Source: Hyphomicrobium sp.
GTDB taxonomy: Bacteria > Pseudomonadota > Alphaproteobacteria > Rhizobiales > Hyphomicrobiaceae
Length of the DNA stretch: 64,000 nt
Direction: 5' to 3'
NCBI RefSeq assembly: GCF_019744875.1
Contig: NZ_JAIETU010000005.1
Span: 248,001 to 312,000 of the forward strand
The position numbers were made by a program, and so were the translations under genes. Under the pieces are notes generated by a model, which was given only the letters and a program-made list of their open reading frames with translations, was not told the DNA's origin and did not search any database. Positions 17,245 through 25,306 of this stretch are shown piece after piece. The number at the start of each line of letters is the position of its first letter. Position 1 is the first letter of the stretch.

Positions 17245-19284
17245 ATGTGGTCGGAGCTCAAAGGTATTGTAAGACTGCTATCCGCCCTAATTGTATTCGT
17301 TGGGCTTTTGTCTGCACAGCAGGCCTACGGCGATCACTCTCCTGGTAGCTCCTGTAAGATTTGCGAACACATAGCCAACATTCGGGAAAACTGGGCGGAA
17401 AGCACTCCGGCGCAAACCTCCTCGGAGAGTGGACAGTCCCAGGATCTAGAAGCCTTGGGCATTCGCGCAACGGAAGTGCAGTTTCCGTCTAAGAATGGAT
17501 ACGCCCTGCGAATTGATAAGATCACCCCTGATGGGATTGTCGCTAAAGCCCGACCGAAAGGCGAGAACGACGCCTCGATCAAGGAAGGTGACTATATTTC
17601 GTTGTCCGAAGTTTACAAAAGCTACTCAGGGTTAGGCGCTGGAGAGTTCCTTCGAACGCATGGAAGCAGGCAGCAGATAGATGCTTTGCTTGTTCGTATC
17701 CGCGACAAGTCATACAAGCCCTCCAAAGGGTATCTCGGTCTCCAGGCTCAGATTTCGCGATTTGGCACGAGCAAGATGCCGTTCGAAATCGTGAGCGACA
17801 CCGAGGTTGAGTTCTTTGAGAAGCCCTTCTTTATCGATTTGCCACACGCCCAAGGTGAAACTCGTCCCGAGGTGGCAGGCAGCAGCGTTCCGGATAATCC
17901 GGGTGTCACAGCCTCTCTGAAGGAGAGGCCGTTGGGTCTTGATAGCGCCAAAGGCTTTAAGCCAAAATTCGGCGAGGGTACGATCGATGACCGCTTCGAT
18001 CCGGGACGCTCTGCTCTATCCCAATTTCTTGAGTACGCCGATTTGTTGGGTATTGAGAAGCGGCAGATTTCATCGGCCCTCTGGTACGGCAAACTCACGC
18101 CCCATCGCGAAGACCTTGAGCGCGTTAGGCGTGAAGCAATTGAACTTAAGGCTGCAGAGCTGGGGCTCCAAGCATGCACCGGTGGACCCTACTATCCATC
18201 CAAGTACTGCGAATCGACTTTTAACTGCGGAGTGCTGGAGAAAAACGGATACTCCAATTGCGGTAGCACTCAGTTCGAGTGGGATGGTTGGAAGGAAGAG
18301 TTCGGCATCGTTCCGCAGTGGGTTGCGTTCGGGGCTGGCCATCTTGGTGACTGCGATGGCACGGGCGACCCGAAGCCTGCGTATTGCAAAGACAGGAAGA
18401 AAACTCAGGACGTCGGACCGCCCATGTTTGGCACTGACTATTCGGACCCGCTGACCCTTGATGCAGAAGGCATGAAAGCAGTTGAACAAACTCAAGGATA
18501 TTTTTCCGGCGCAGCCGCCTGGATTGCTTTGAGAGACAAACCGAACCCAGCCAGGGGCATTCACCACCCTACCGGCAGGACGCTTCTCTACGACCGTATA
18601 CGGCAAAGTGTGTTCATGCCGTACTTAGCCAAACGGTTGGGAACAACGCTGTCACCTCAAGAGTCTTCCGAAAACCCAGAACAAATGGCTGTTCCAGACA
18701 TTCCAGGCATTCCAACTGAGCATAGCCGCGTCATCGCGTCGATCTACTCTGGAAAACGTGTTCAGTTCTCAAATGAAAGCATGGTTTTTGTGGGTGGCCT
18801 TGCTGAGGAACTTCAAATTCGTTGCGGCCTGCCATCGAACTCCGCTGAGCAACAGGTAATCTCGGGGTTCATCAAGTCTGCCGCTGTTTTCGTAACAGGT
18901 CGGATGGAACCACCCGGCTCTGAGGTTGACTTTGGGGAGGCTGCGAAGTCGAGATTAACTGAGGTCTCTTCCATGGCCAAAGGAAAGGCTTTTGGTAGCT
19001 TGCTACCATGCGGATCACCGCACGTTCAGAAATTAGCATCGGGTTTGGCATCGACGTTGCGCGCCAACGAAAAAGGCCCCAGCGGAGGACCATCTACCTT
19101 TTTGGCGGGATGTTCCCAATCGATGCCAGCTGACAAATGCGAATGCTTTGCCAAGAATGCCCAGGCTGTCGTGCCAAACATCTATGAAAATATCTATGAT
19201 CGTGAGGTCGTACGCAATGTCGTAACGAGCAATCCAATGGTTGGAATGCAGATCGTGATGGCGTGCGGAATTGTAAATTATTGA
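17245..19284 (+). CDS. Large secreted Cys-containing protein, unknown function
   Basis: This 679-residue protein has a signal peptide (LLSALIVFVGLLSAQQAYG) and then CKIC. Residues about 70-150 contain a possible PDZ-like stretch (YALRIDKITPDGIVAKARP, KEGDYISLSEV). A Cys-rich middle includes CTGGPYYPSKYCESTFNCG. The end reads CSQSMPADKCECFAKNAQAV. It starts 36 bases after the previous gene, with AGGGGGA before the ATG, so the four genes from 13146 may form one operon. I know no family for it. Confidence 0.6.
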   Translation: MWSELKGIVRLLSALIVFVGLLSAQQAYGDHSPGSSCKICEHIANIRENWAESTPAQTSSESGQSQDLEALGIRATEVQFPSKNGYALRIDKITPDGIVAKARPKGENDASIKEGDYISLSEVYKSYSGLGAGEFLRTHGSRQQIDALLVRIRDKSYKPSKGYLGLQAQISRFGTSKMPFEIVSDTEVEFFEKPFFIDLPHAQGETRPEVAGSSVPDNPGVTASLKERPLGLDSAKGFKPKFGEGTIDDRFDPGRSALSQFLEYADLLGIEKRQISSALWYGKLTPHREDLERVRREAIELKAAELGLQACTGGPYYPSKYCESTFNCGVLEKNGYSNCGSTQFEWDGWKEEFGIVPQWVAFGAGHLGDCDGTGDPKPAYCKDRKKTQDVGPPMFGTDYSDPLTLDAEGMKAVEQTQGYFSGAAAWIALRDKPNPARGIHHPTGRTLLYDRIRQSVFMPYLAKRLGTTLSPQESSENPEQMAVPDIPGIPTEHSRVIASIYSGKRVQFSNESMVFVGGLAEELQIRCGLPSNSAEQQVISGFIKSAAVFVTGRMEPPGSEVDFGEAAKSRLTEVSSMAKGKAFGSLLPCGSPHVQKLASGLASTLRANEKGPSGGPSTFLAGCSQSMPADKCECFAKNAQAVVPNIYENIYDREVVRNVVTSNPMVGMQIVMACGIVNY

Positions 19285-20051
19285 CCTCAGGTTGGCCGCC
19301 GAGCTTAATCGGGGCCCAAACTTTGTAGTCATTCCTGGCATCTTGCCGGCATGATGCCCGAGAACCATCGGAAGCAAACCAGTCGCGTGATCCTGTCGAT
19401 CCCGCTCACGCTCGATCTCAAGGCCGAACCCGGCGTGCGGGGCCGCGGCCGGTCAGCGACTATGCGCGGGACATGTTGTTTCCGGCGAATGAAGTCCCGT
19501 GCCCCGCGTAACAACCGAAAGGATCTGCAGGCTCTGGCCGTCTTTCTGGCCAGGCTTGGGGCCACGGAGGGCGTCCGGCGGCTTATAGGACCTGGCACGG
19601 CTTGCGCGGCTTGGCGTTTTTCCGATTACACCGGAGATGGAGGCGGCCATATGCAGGCTTGCACTGACGTTGCCGAGATCGAAGCCCTGCTAACGAAGGC
19701 GCTGGGCATCCGGGAAAGGTAGGCCAGGATGATCCACAAGGCTTCACAGTGCGGCGGCGGCAACTCGAAGAACAGGAAGGCGAGCGTGCCGCTCACGGTG
19801 GCATCATGCGCTTCGCCGCCCAGATCGATGCGACGAAGAAGGGAAGCAGCGCCTTCAGAACATTCGCCGCCGAGACGGCACAGAGGACAAGGGCGGCAGC
19901 GATGTCGAGGATGGAAAGCGTTGCCCTCAATCATCCACACTCCGAAATAATTGCGGACGATCAAACCTCACTTTCAGCGGCCGGTTGGGGTTATGTTCCG
20001 GGTTGGACGCTGAGAGGTTATTGTGGCGCTCTGGCAAAGGTGAGGGATGCC
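19285..20051. other. Intergenic DNA without a convincing gene
   Basis: Several short frames exist on both strands (for example 19351-19722 plus and 19626-19964 minus), but none has a recognisable motif, good start or consistent codon use. The stretch looks like decayed sequence after the accessory operon. Confidence 0.5.
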
Positions 20052-20186
20052 GTGCGAATCATGGTGCTACTGCTAATGCTGGCTGCAGTAACGGCCTGTT
20101 CGCGCTACGATCCCGTGCCGCCCGGCGGCATTGTCACCTGCCATACCGCACAACCGTCCGGCGAGCACCAGAAAGGCTGCGGCTGA
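20052..20186 (+). CDS. Candidate small lipoprotein
   Basis: This is a frame of 44 residues starting at GTG after AAAGGTGAGGG, with an ATG three codons later. It has a hydrophobic start (MVLLLMLAAVTAC) that fits a lipobox with the Cys as lipidation site, then SRYDPVPPGGIVTC. It resembles the small exported peptides of other proteobacteria in form only. The larger frame that contains it (from 19749) looks spurious. Confidence 0.42.
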   Translation: MRIMVLLLMLAAVTACSRYDPVPPGGIVTCHTAQPSGEHQKGCG

Positions 20187-20500
20187 TGGATCGCGGTAAT
20201 CAGGCGCTCTTGTCATATGCATCCAGCATGGTCCCGTGACTATCCGCACGGTGCAGGAGCGCATTCAGGACGCCGAAGGACTTTGCCTGCGATGATCGAC
20301 GGGCAGCGGGGCAAGCTGGATGGTCATCCCCTCAGTTTGTCGAGAACCCAAGGAAACTGCGGGCTTATGAGCGATTGCCCGACCGTAGAGTGGCCCCCAA
20401 ACTGCTTTGTTTGATGGACCACTGCTCTACCGCAGAAATGAGGGTGTCAAACCGCCGGAATGACCCGTTTTTCAGAGGTTAAAGGGTGGCAATTATGGTT
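20187..20500. other. Intergenic DNA before tRNA-Ala
   Basis: About 310 bases without a supportable gene. A run of 19 codons from about 20236 is open but ends at a stop. No repeat of the tRNA 3' end was seen. Confidence 0.5.
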
Positions 20501-20576
<76 letters not shown>

Positions 20577-20744
20577 TGACCATGGGAACGGACGTCGGGA
20601 GAACTCCCTTGTCCGCACGCGTCAGATCGTTTGGATCGGACGCGATTGAGAAGACCGGCTCATTAGGCCGATCGCCTCGAATCTGCAAGTGCGAAATTGG
20701 CGGCGGTCCCAACAAAAGGTGAGGCCGCCGATTTATCGCAGCGC

Positions 20745-21125
20745 TTAGCGCTCTTCGTCGCCCTCGGTCACCGGCCCGCCGATGATGTTGGAGACGTCAC
20801 CGCCCTCTTCCTCTTCTTCTTCGAGGAAGGTCTCGTCCTCTTCAGCCGCAACGTCGTCCTCGGCGTCCTCGATCTCTGGCAGCGCCTCATCGACATCGGC
20901 CTCGGCCACCTCGGCGGGTGCGGGCTTTTCGGCGAAGTCGGACTTGCGCGACCGGCGGCTCGGCTTGTCATCGCCGGCGCCAAGCGCCAGCGGCGAAGAC
21001 GCGAGTTCGTAGATCGAACCGCAGATCGGACATGTGATCGGGTTGCGGTTGAGGTCGTAGAACCGCGCGCCGCATTCGTTGCTTTGGCAGGAACGCTTGG
21101 TCCCGCGCGCTTGTTTCGTCGCCAT
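20745..21125 (-). CDS. TIGR02300 family (FYDLN acid domain) protein
   Basis: This 126-residue protein has a Cys-containing N-terminal half (KRSCQSNECGARFYDLNRNPITCPICGSIYE), which includes the FYDLN motif and a CPIC pair, and a highly acidic C-terminal half (FLEEEEEEGGDV). This two-part form defines the TIGR02300 family of alphaproteobacteria, whose function is unknown; zinc binding is likely. The start MATKQARGTKR at 21125 fits family members better than 21188. It lies upstream of tRNA-Ala on the same strand. Confidence 0.9.
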   Translation of the reverse strand: MATKQARGTKRSCQSNECGARFYDLNRNPITCPICGSIYELASSPLALGAGDDKPSRRSRKSDFAEKPAPAEVAEADVDEALPEIEDAEDDVAAEEDETFLEEEEEEGGDVSNIIGGPVTEGDEER

Positions 21126-21222
21126 GGCTTTTTGCTCAGCAGTGAATTTGGGATAGCGGGGTCTGCCACAGTGCATGACGGCTGTCAAAACGAATCCGAC
21201 CGCGAGGCGGGGAAACCGGCCT

Positions 21223-21243
21223 GATTGACCAGTTGACGTATGT
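21223..21243 (+). repeat. Left terminal inverted repeat of the IS1595-type element
   Basis: The core is CCAGTTG followed by CGTATGT. It matches the reverse complement of 22993-23013 at 18 of 21 positions. Confidence 0.72.
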
Positions 21244-21284
21244 GACGGGCTGCGCTATATTGGCTGTAGATGGAGGGAGCCACT

Positions 21285-22154
21285 ATGGCCAAGCCGATGA
21301 ACGTCATTGAATTTATGAAGCTTTTCCCGAGCGACGACGCTTGCCTGGACCACTTGTTCAAGGCGCGGTTCGGCGCGGATCACGAGTGCTCGCGCTGCGG
21401 CGAGACCGGGAAGTGGAAAAAGCTGACCAAGATGCCTGCGTACACCTGCCAGTGCGGAAACCACGTTCACCCCATGGTCGGAACGCCGTTCCACAAGTCG
21501 CACACGCCGCTCCAGAAGTGGTTCTATGCGATGTACCTGTTCACCACGACGCGCCATGGCGTTCCCGCCAAGGAGCTTCAGCGCCAGCTTTCGGTGAACT
21601 ACAAGACCGCTTGGCGCATGGGCCATGAAATCCGGAAGTATCTCGCGCTCGTAGACGGCGACCCGCCGCTGTCTGGCCACGTCGAAGTTGACGAAACCTA
21701 TGTCGGCGGTCGCGTGAAGGGGCAGGGCCGTGGCCGTCGCAAGGGCGACAACAAAACCATCGTTGTCGGTATTGCCGAGCGTGGCGGCGACGTGATCGCC
21801 CGCGTCGTGCCGGACAACAAGAGCGCGACGCTTGTGCAGCACGTTCTTCAGAACGTCACACCGAACTCGACCGTCAGCACGGACGAGGCGAAGCAGTATC
21901 ACTATCTGAAGGAACTCGGTTACCCGAACCACGGCGTCGTGAACCACACGACTGAAGAATGGGTGCGCGGCGTGCATCACACGAACACCATTGAGGCGTT
22001 CTGGTCGCTTCTGAAGCGCTCGATCCGTGGCACACACGTTCAGGTTTCAGCGCGCCACCTGCCTAAGTACCTCGCGGAGTTCGAGTTCCGGTGGAATCTC
22101 CGGCACTCTCCCGAGGCGATGTTTCCTCTCCTACTAAAGCGCCTTGGCTCATAA
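21285..22154 (+). CDS. IS1595 family transposase (ISXO2-like)
   Basis: This 289-residue transposase has an N-terminal zinc ribbon (CSRCGE ... CQCG), a helix-turn-helix region (VPAKELQRQLSVNYKTAWRM), and the ISXO2-like DDE-type domain: VEVDETYVGGR (first Asp), then VSTDEAKQY (second Asp) and HHTNTIEAFWSLLKRSIRGT, the Asn-containing motif that marks IS1595. GGAGG stands 9 bases before ATG 21285, so this start is preferred to 21270. The 3' end is overlapped antisense by the passenger gene at 22063. It looks complete. Confidence 0.95.
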   Translation: MAKPMNVIEFMKLFPSDDACLDHLFKARFGADHECSRCGETGKWKKLTKMPAYTCQCGNHVHPMVGTPFHKSHTPLQKWFYAMYLFTTTRHGVPAKELQRQLSVNYKTAWRMGHEIRKYLALVDGDPPLSGHVEVDETYVGGRVKGQGRGRRKGDNKTIVVGIAERGGDVIARVVPDNKSATLVQHVLQNVTPNSTVSTDEAKQYHYLKELGYPNHGVVNHTTEEWVRGVHHTNTIEAFWSLLKRSIRGTHVQVSARHLPKYLAEFEFRWNLRHSPEAMFPLLLKRLGS

Positions 22155-22272
22155 CCCGCAGGAGCTTCAAGAAGCGCTCGCGATCAGCCTCGGAAGGATG
22201 CTGATCGCAGAACCGCTTGAAGTCGCCGCTCTCGCGAGCTTCTTCAAGGCTAAGGTATTTGCCGCGAGACAT
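22063..22272 (-). CDS. Small hypothetical protein, IS1595 passenger
   Basis: This 69-residue protein starts MSRGKYLSLEEARESGDFKR and continues FCDQHPSEADRERFLKLL. I recall proteins with the start xRGKYLSLEEAR next to IS1595 transposases in many alphaproteobacteria. It overlaps the transposase 3' end by 92 bases on the opposite strand. It starts 2 bases after the next passenger stops. Function unknown; a DNA-binding or transposition-regulatory role is possible. Confidence 0.7.
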   Translation of the reverse strand: MSRGKYLSLEEARESGDFKRFCDQHPSEADRERFLKLLRVMSQGALVGEETSPRESAGDSTGTRTPRGT

Positions 22273-22274
22273 AT

Positions 22275-22931
22275 TCAGCCTCCGTGAATCACCCAAGAGG
22301 TCTCATCTAGCAGCCTCTGGCTCGCTTTGAGGAGTTTGTTCATAAGCTCATCTGTGCGATCCGGCCCGGTCGCGTGCTTCAACAGCGTGGCTGCTAAAAA
22401 CAAATCGCTGATCAGCGGATTCAACGTGTCATCTCTCAAATAGTCACGAGAGATCGACTGGAAACGTTGAGTGACGGCATCATCGTTCGGCCCGTGCCCC
22501 ATTGCCATCGCTTCGATCTCTTTAACGCTCTCACGAAGCTCTAATATTTTGTCTCTGCCATACTTTCGGTCAGCATCCCACGCCCTGGCTAGCTGTTGTT
22601 CTCGGGAGAGTTGACCGAGTTGCACAGTGCGGACGACATACTCGCGTTTTTCGATGGGGGCCGGCGCTGGTCTCTCCAGCCGGACAGCATACTCAATGCA
22701 AGCGAGCGCAACCGCTGTCAGCGCTACGATGACCCAACCCCACCACGGAAGAAATCCAGTCGTGTTACTCAGAAAATCGTTCACAGTGGGCATTTTTTCG
22801 GCCCACTGCTGAGATACAAATTGTGCGCCGATGAGATCGTAGAAGCCCACTGCGCTGAGAATAGCCCAGGCCCACTTATAGGCGGGCCGTTTGCGCAGAA
22901 CGGTAAACAAGACGTCGAGGCGTTTTTGCAT
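22275..22931 (-). CDS. Membrane protein, IS1595 passenger, unknown function
   Basis: This 218-residue protein has two hydrophobic N-terminal segments (WAWAILSAVGFYDLIG and GFLPWWGWVIVALTAVALA), then a charged, helical cytoplasmic part (REQQLARAWDADRKYGRDKI). It lies inside the inverted repeats and just upstream of the small passenger gene, so both probably belong to the mobile element and share a promoter near 22940-22990. I do not recognise the family. Its codon use is less GC-rich than that of the flanking housekeeping genes. Confidence 0.62.
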   Translation of the reverse strand: MQKRLDVLFTVLRKRPAYKWAWAILSAVGFYDLIGAQFVSQQWAEKMPTVNDFLSNTTGFLPWWGWVIVALTAVALACIEYAVRLERPAPAPIEKREYVVRTVQLGQLSREQQLARAWDADRKYGRDKILELRESVKEIEAMAMGHGPNDDAVTQRFQSISRDYLRDDTLNPLISDLFLAATLLKHATGPDRTDELMNKLLKASQRLLDETSWVIHGG

Positions 22932-22992
22932 ATTCCCGACCCTGCCTGAGTCGCCCCCACCGTGGCGGCGCTACTCATAGCACGATCCCCAG

Positions 22993-23013
22993 ACATACGG
23001 CAACTGGCCAGTC
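22993..23013 (-). repeat. Right terminal inverted repeat of the IS1595-type element
   Basis: Reads on the minus strand as GACTGGCCAGTTGCCGTATG plus one T, pairing with the left repeat at 21223-21243 with three mismatches. Confidence 0.72.
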
Positions 23014-23179
23014 CCGTATCATTTTCTAAGGATTGTTCATCAAAACCTGAGTAACGGGCCCGCAGGTGAAAGATGAACCTTGCGCAACGCCACGGCGCAC
23101 CGTCGAATGGCCATAAGCAAAAACACGCGTTTCGGCGCCGCCCCGCGGGCGGCAGGCCGGACAACGGAGACGCAGAAGA

Positions 23180-24220
23180 ATGGAAGAGCCGATCGATCTA
23201 GGCACGTTCCTGGATCTCTGGGCGAAGGGAGACCCAGCGCGCGGCGACATCGCAGTGACTGTGGTTCGCCTGTCGGATGCCTGCTGCAGGATCGGCAATC
23301 TCGTAGCACTCGGCTCGATCGCCGGCGCGCTCGGCTCGGAGACCGGCCGCCAGAGCGGCTTCGACCGGCAGAAGGAGATCGACGTCCGGGCGAACGACCT
23401 GATCGTCGCCTCGCTCAAGGATGCACCGGTCGCTTCGCTTGCCTCGGAAGAACTCGAGTGGGCGCTGCCCATCAATCCAGGTGCGCCGCTGGCGGTGGCC
23501 GTCGATCCCATAGACGGGTCGTCCAACATCGACGCCAACGTTTCGATCGGCACAATCTTTACCATCCTGCCGGCGCGCGCGAACGGCGTCGACACATCCA
23601 GCTTCCAACAGCAGGGCCACGCCCAGCTCGCCGCCGGCTTCGTCGTCTATGGCCCCTTCACCTCGCTGGTGCTGACGCTTGGCGAGGGGACGCACATCTT
23701 CACGCTCCAGCGCGCGTCGGGCCAGTTCCTACTGACCAAGCGCAGCGTGCAAATTCCGGTCGCGACACGCGAGTACGCCATCAACGCGTCCAACTACCGC
23801 TTCTGGGGCGAATCCGTCCGCACCTACATCGATGACTGCCTGCGCGGGCGCGACGGCCCGCGCGGCAAGGACTTCAACATGCGCTGGACGGCCTCGCCGG
23901 TGGCGGACATCTATCGCCTGCTCACGGGCGGCGGCATTTTTCTCTACCCGGGTGACATGCGCGAAAACTACGCCCATGGCCGGCTGCGGCTGGTTTACGA
24001 AGCAGCGCCTTTCGCGTGGATCATCGAGCAGGCGGGCGGCGCGGCGAGTTCCGGGCAGGAGCGCATCCTCGATCTCGTGCCGACGTCTCTTCACCAAAGA
24101 ACGCCATTTATCGCCGGATCGCGCACCGAGGTGGACTATGTCGTGCGGCTTCACCGCGATCCGCACGGGCTCGGCGAGCGTTCGCCGCTGTTCGGGCGGC
24201 GTGGCCTTTTTCGAACCTAG
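23180..24220 (+). CDS. Class 1 fructose-1,6-bisphosphatase
   Basis: This 346-residue enzyme hydrolyses fructose-1,6-bisphosphate in gluconeogenesis or the Calvin cycle. The metal-binding motif VDPIDGSSNIDANVSIGTIF is intact, Glu residues in ASEELEW and GEG precede and follow it, and YRFWGESVR and GGGIFLYPGDMRENYAHGRLR form the substrate pocket. The signature follows the class 1 form found in cbb clusters. It lies 77 bases upstream of phosphoribulokinase, so the two are likely one operon. No cbbR and no RubisCO gene is next to them. Confidence 0.95.
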   Translation: MEEPIDLGTFLDLWAKGDPARGDIAVTVVRLSDACCRIGNLVALGSIAGALGSETGRQSGFDRQKEIDVRANDLIVASLKDAPVASLASEELEWALPINPGAPLAVAVDPIDGSSNIDANVSIGTIFTILPARANGVDTSSFQQQGHAQLAAGFVVYGPFTSLVLTLGEGTHIFTLQRASGQFLLTKRSVQIPVATREYAINASNYRFWGESVRTYIDDCLRGRDGPRGKDFNMRWTASPVADIYRLLTGGGIFLYPGDMRENYAHGRLRLVYEAAPFAWIIEQAGGAASSGQERILDLVPTSLHQRTPFIAGSRTEVDYVVRLHRDPHGLGERSPLFGRRGLFRT

Positions 24221-24297
24221 CGTCTTTCCGCGTCGCGCAACGTCTCCCGCCCACACCCTCCGACGGCGCACCGTCAAACTGAAAAAGAACGAAGCTC

Positions 24298-25176
24298 ATG
24301 TCCGCCAAGCATCCCATCATCTCCGTCACAGGCTCCTCCGGCGCCGGTACAACGAGCGTCCGGCGGACGTTCGACCAGATCTTCCGGCGTGAGACGATTT
24401 CGGCCGTGTTCGTCGAGGGCGACGCGTTCCATCGCTACAACCGCGAAGAGATGCACGCCGCGCTCGCGACCGCCAGCGCCAACGGCAGCCCGACGCCGAG
24501 CCACTTCGGCGAGGAGGCGAACCTGCTGCAGGAGCTCGAACTCCTGTTCAAGACCTACGGCGAGATCGGCACCGGGCGCGCGCGCCACTACGTTCACGAC
24601 CACGCCGAGGCCGAAATCTACGGCTCGCCTCCAGGCACGTTCACGCCGTGGGAGGAGGTACCCTACGGCACCGACCTCATGATCTACGAAGGGCTGCACG
24701 GCGCGGCCATCACGAGCAAGGTCAACATCGCGCGGTATGCGGATCTGCGCATCGGCGTGGTGCCCGTGATCAATCTCGAGTGGATCCAGAAGATCCATCG
24801 CGACAAGGAGGAGCGCGGATATTCGCCGGAGGCGATTACTGACGTAATCCTGCAAAGAATGCCGGACTACGTGAAGTACATCTGTCCGCAGTTCACGGAG
24901 ACGGACATCAACTTCCAGCGCATTCCGACGGTCGATACGTCGAACCCGTTCGTGGCCCGGTGGATCCCGACGCCGGAAGAGTCGATGGTGGTCATTCGCT
25001 TCAAAAACCCCCGTGGAATCGACTTTTCCTACCTGCTGTCGATGATCCAGAACAGCTGGATGTCGCGCGCGAACTCGATCGTCATTCCGGGCGGCACGCT
25101 GGATCTCGCGATGCAACTCATCCTGACGCCGATGATCCTGCAGCTGATCGAGCGGAAGCGGCGCACCTTCTTCTAG
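24298..25176 (+). CDS. Phosphoribulokinase
   Basis: This 292-residue kinase makes ribulose-1,5-bisphosphate from ribulose-5-phosphate and ATP. The P-loop GSSGAGTTS is at residues 12-20. FVEGDAFHRYNREEM carries the catalytic Asp, RHYVHDHAEAE and YEGLHGA follow, and INLEWIQKIHRDKEERGYS is conserved in the proteobacterial class. The length fits that class. With no RubisCO in the window, it may serve carbon fixation with genes elsewhere, or make RuBP as a regulatory signal as reported for Methylorubrum extorquens. Confidence 0.95.
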   Translation: MSAKHPIISVTGSSGAGTTSVRRTFDQIFRRETISAVFVEGDAFHRYNREEMHAALATASANGSPTPSHFGEEANLLQELELLFKTYGEIGTGRARHYVHDHAEAEIYGSPPGTFTPWEEVPYGTDLMIYEGLHGAAITSKVNIARYADLRIGVVPVINLEWIQKIHRDKEERGYSPEAITDVILQRMPDYVKYICPQFTETDINFQRIPTVDTSNPFVARWIPTPEESMVVIRFKNPRGIDFSYLLSMIQNSWMSRANSIVIPGGTLDLAMQLILTPMILQLIERKRRTFF

Positions 25177-25306
25177 GTCGCAGTTGTGACGTCGAATCCT
25201 CCTTAGGGGATTTGAAAACTACGCAGGGGTGCGCGTTTGTTGACTCCGCGGGTCTAGTATCACTTTTCTGTCCCTACCGTTTTTTCTACGCGTGGGGGAC
25301 CAACCT

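Larger units (their letters stand above)
21223..23013. mobile_element. IS1595-family element with two passenger genes
   Basis: The element spans about 1.79 kb between imperfect inverted repeats (21223-21243 and 22993-23013, 18 of 21 bases matching). It holds an ISXO2-like transposase on the plus strand and two genes on the minus strand. Some IS1595 elements are known to carry passengers. No 8-bp target duplication is visible next to the ends I chose, so the true ends may differ by a few bases or the insertion is old. Confidence 0.75.

Noticed and set aside
19626-19964. Minus-strand frame of 112 codons with Cys-rich start
   Set aside because: No recognisable domain, no ribosome site and composition typical of a non-coding strand.
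21215-23021. 8-bp target-site duplication of the IS1595-type element
   Set aside because: The 8 bases next to the chosen ends (ACCGGCCT and CCGTATCA) do not match.
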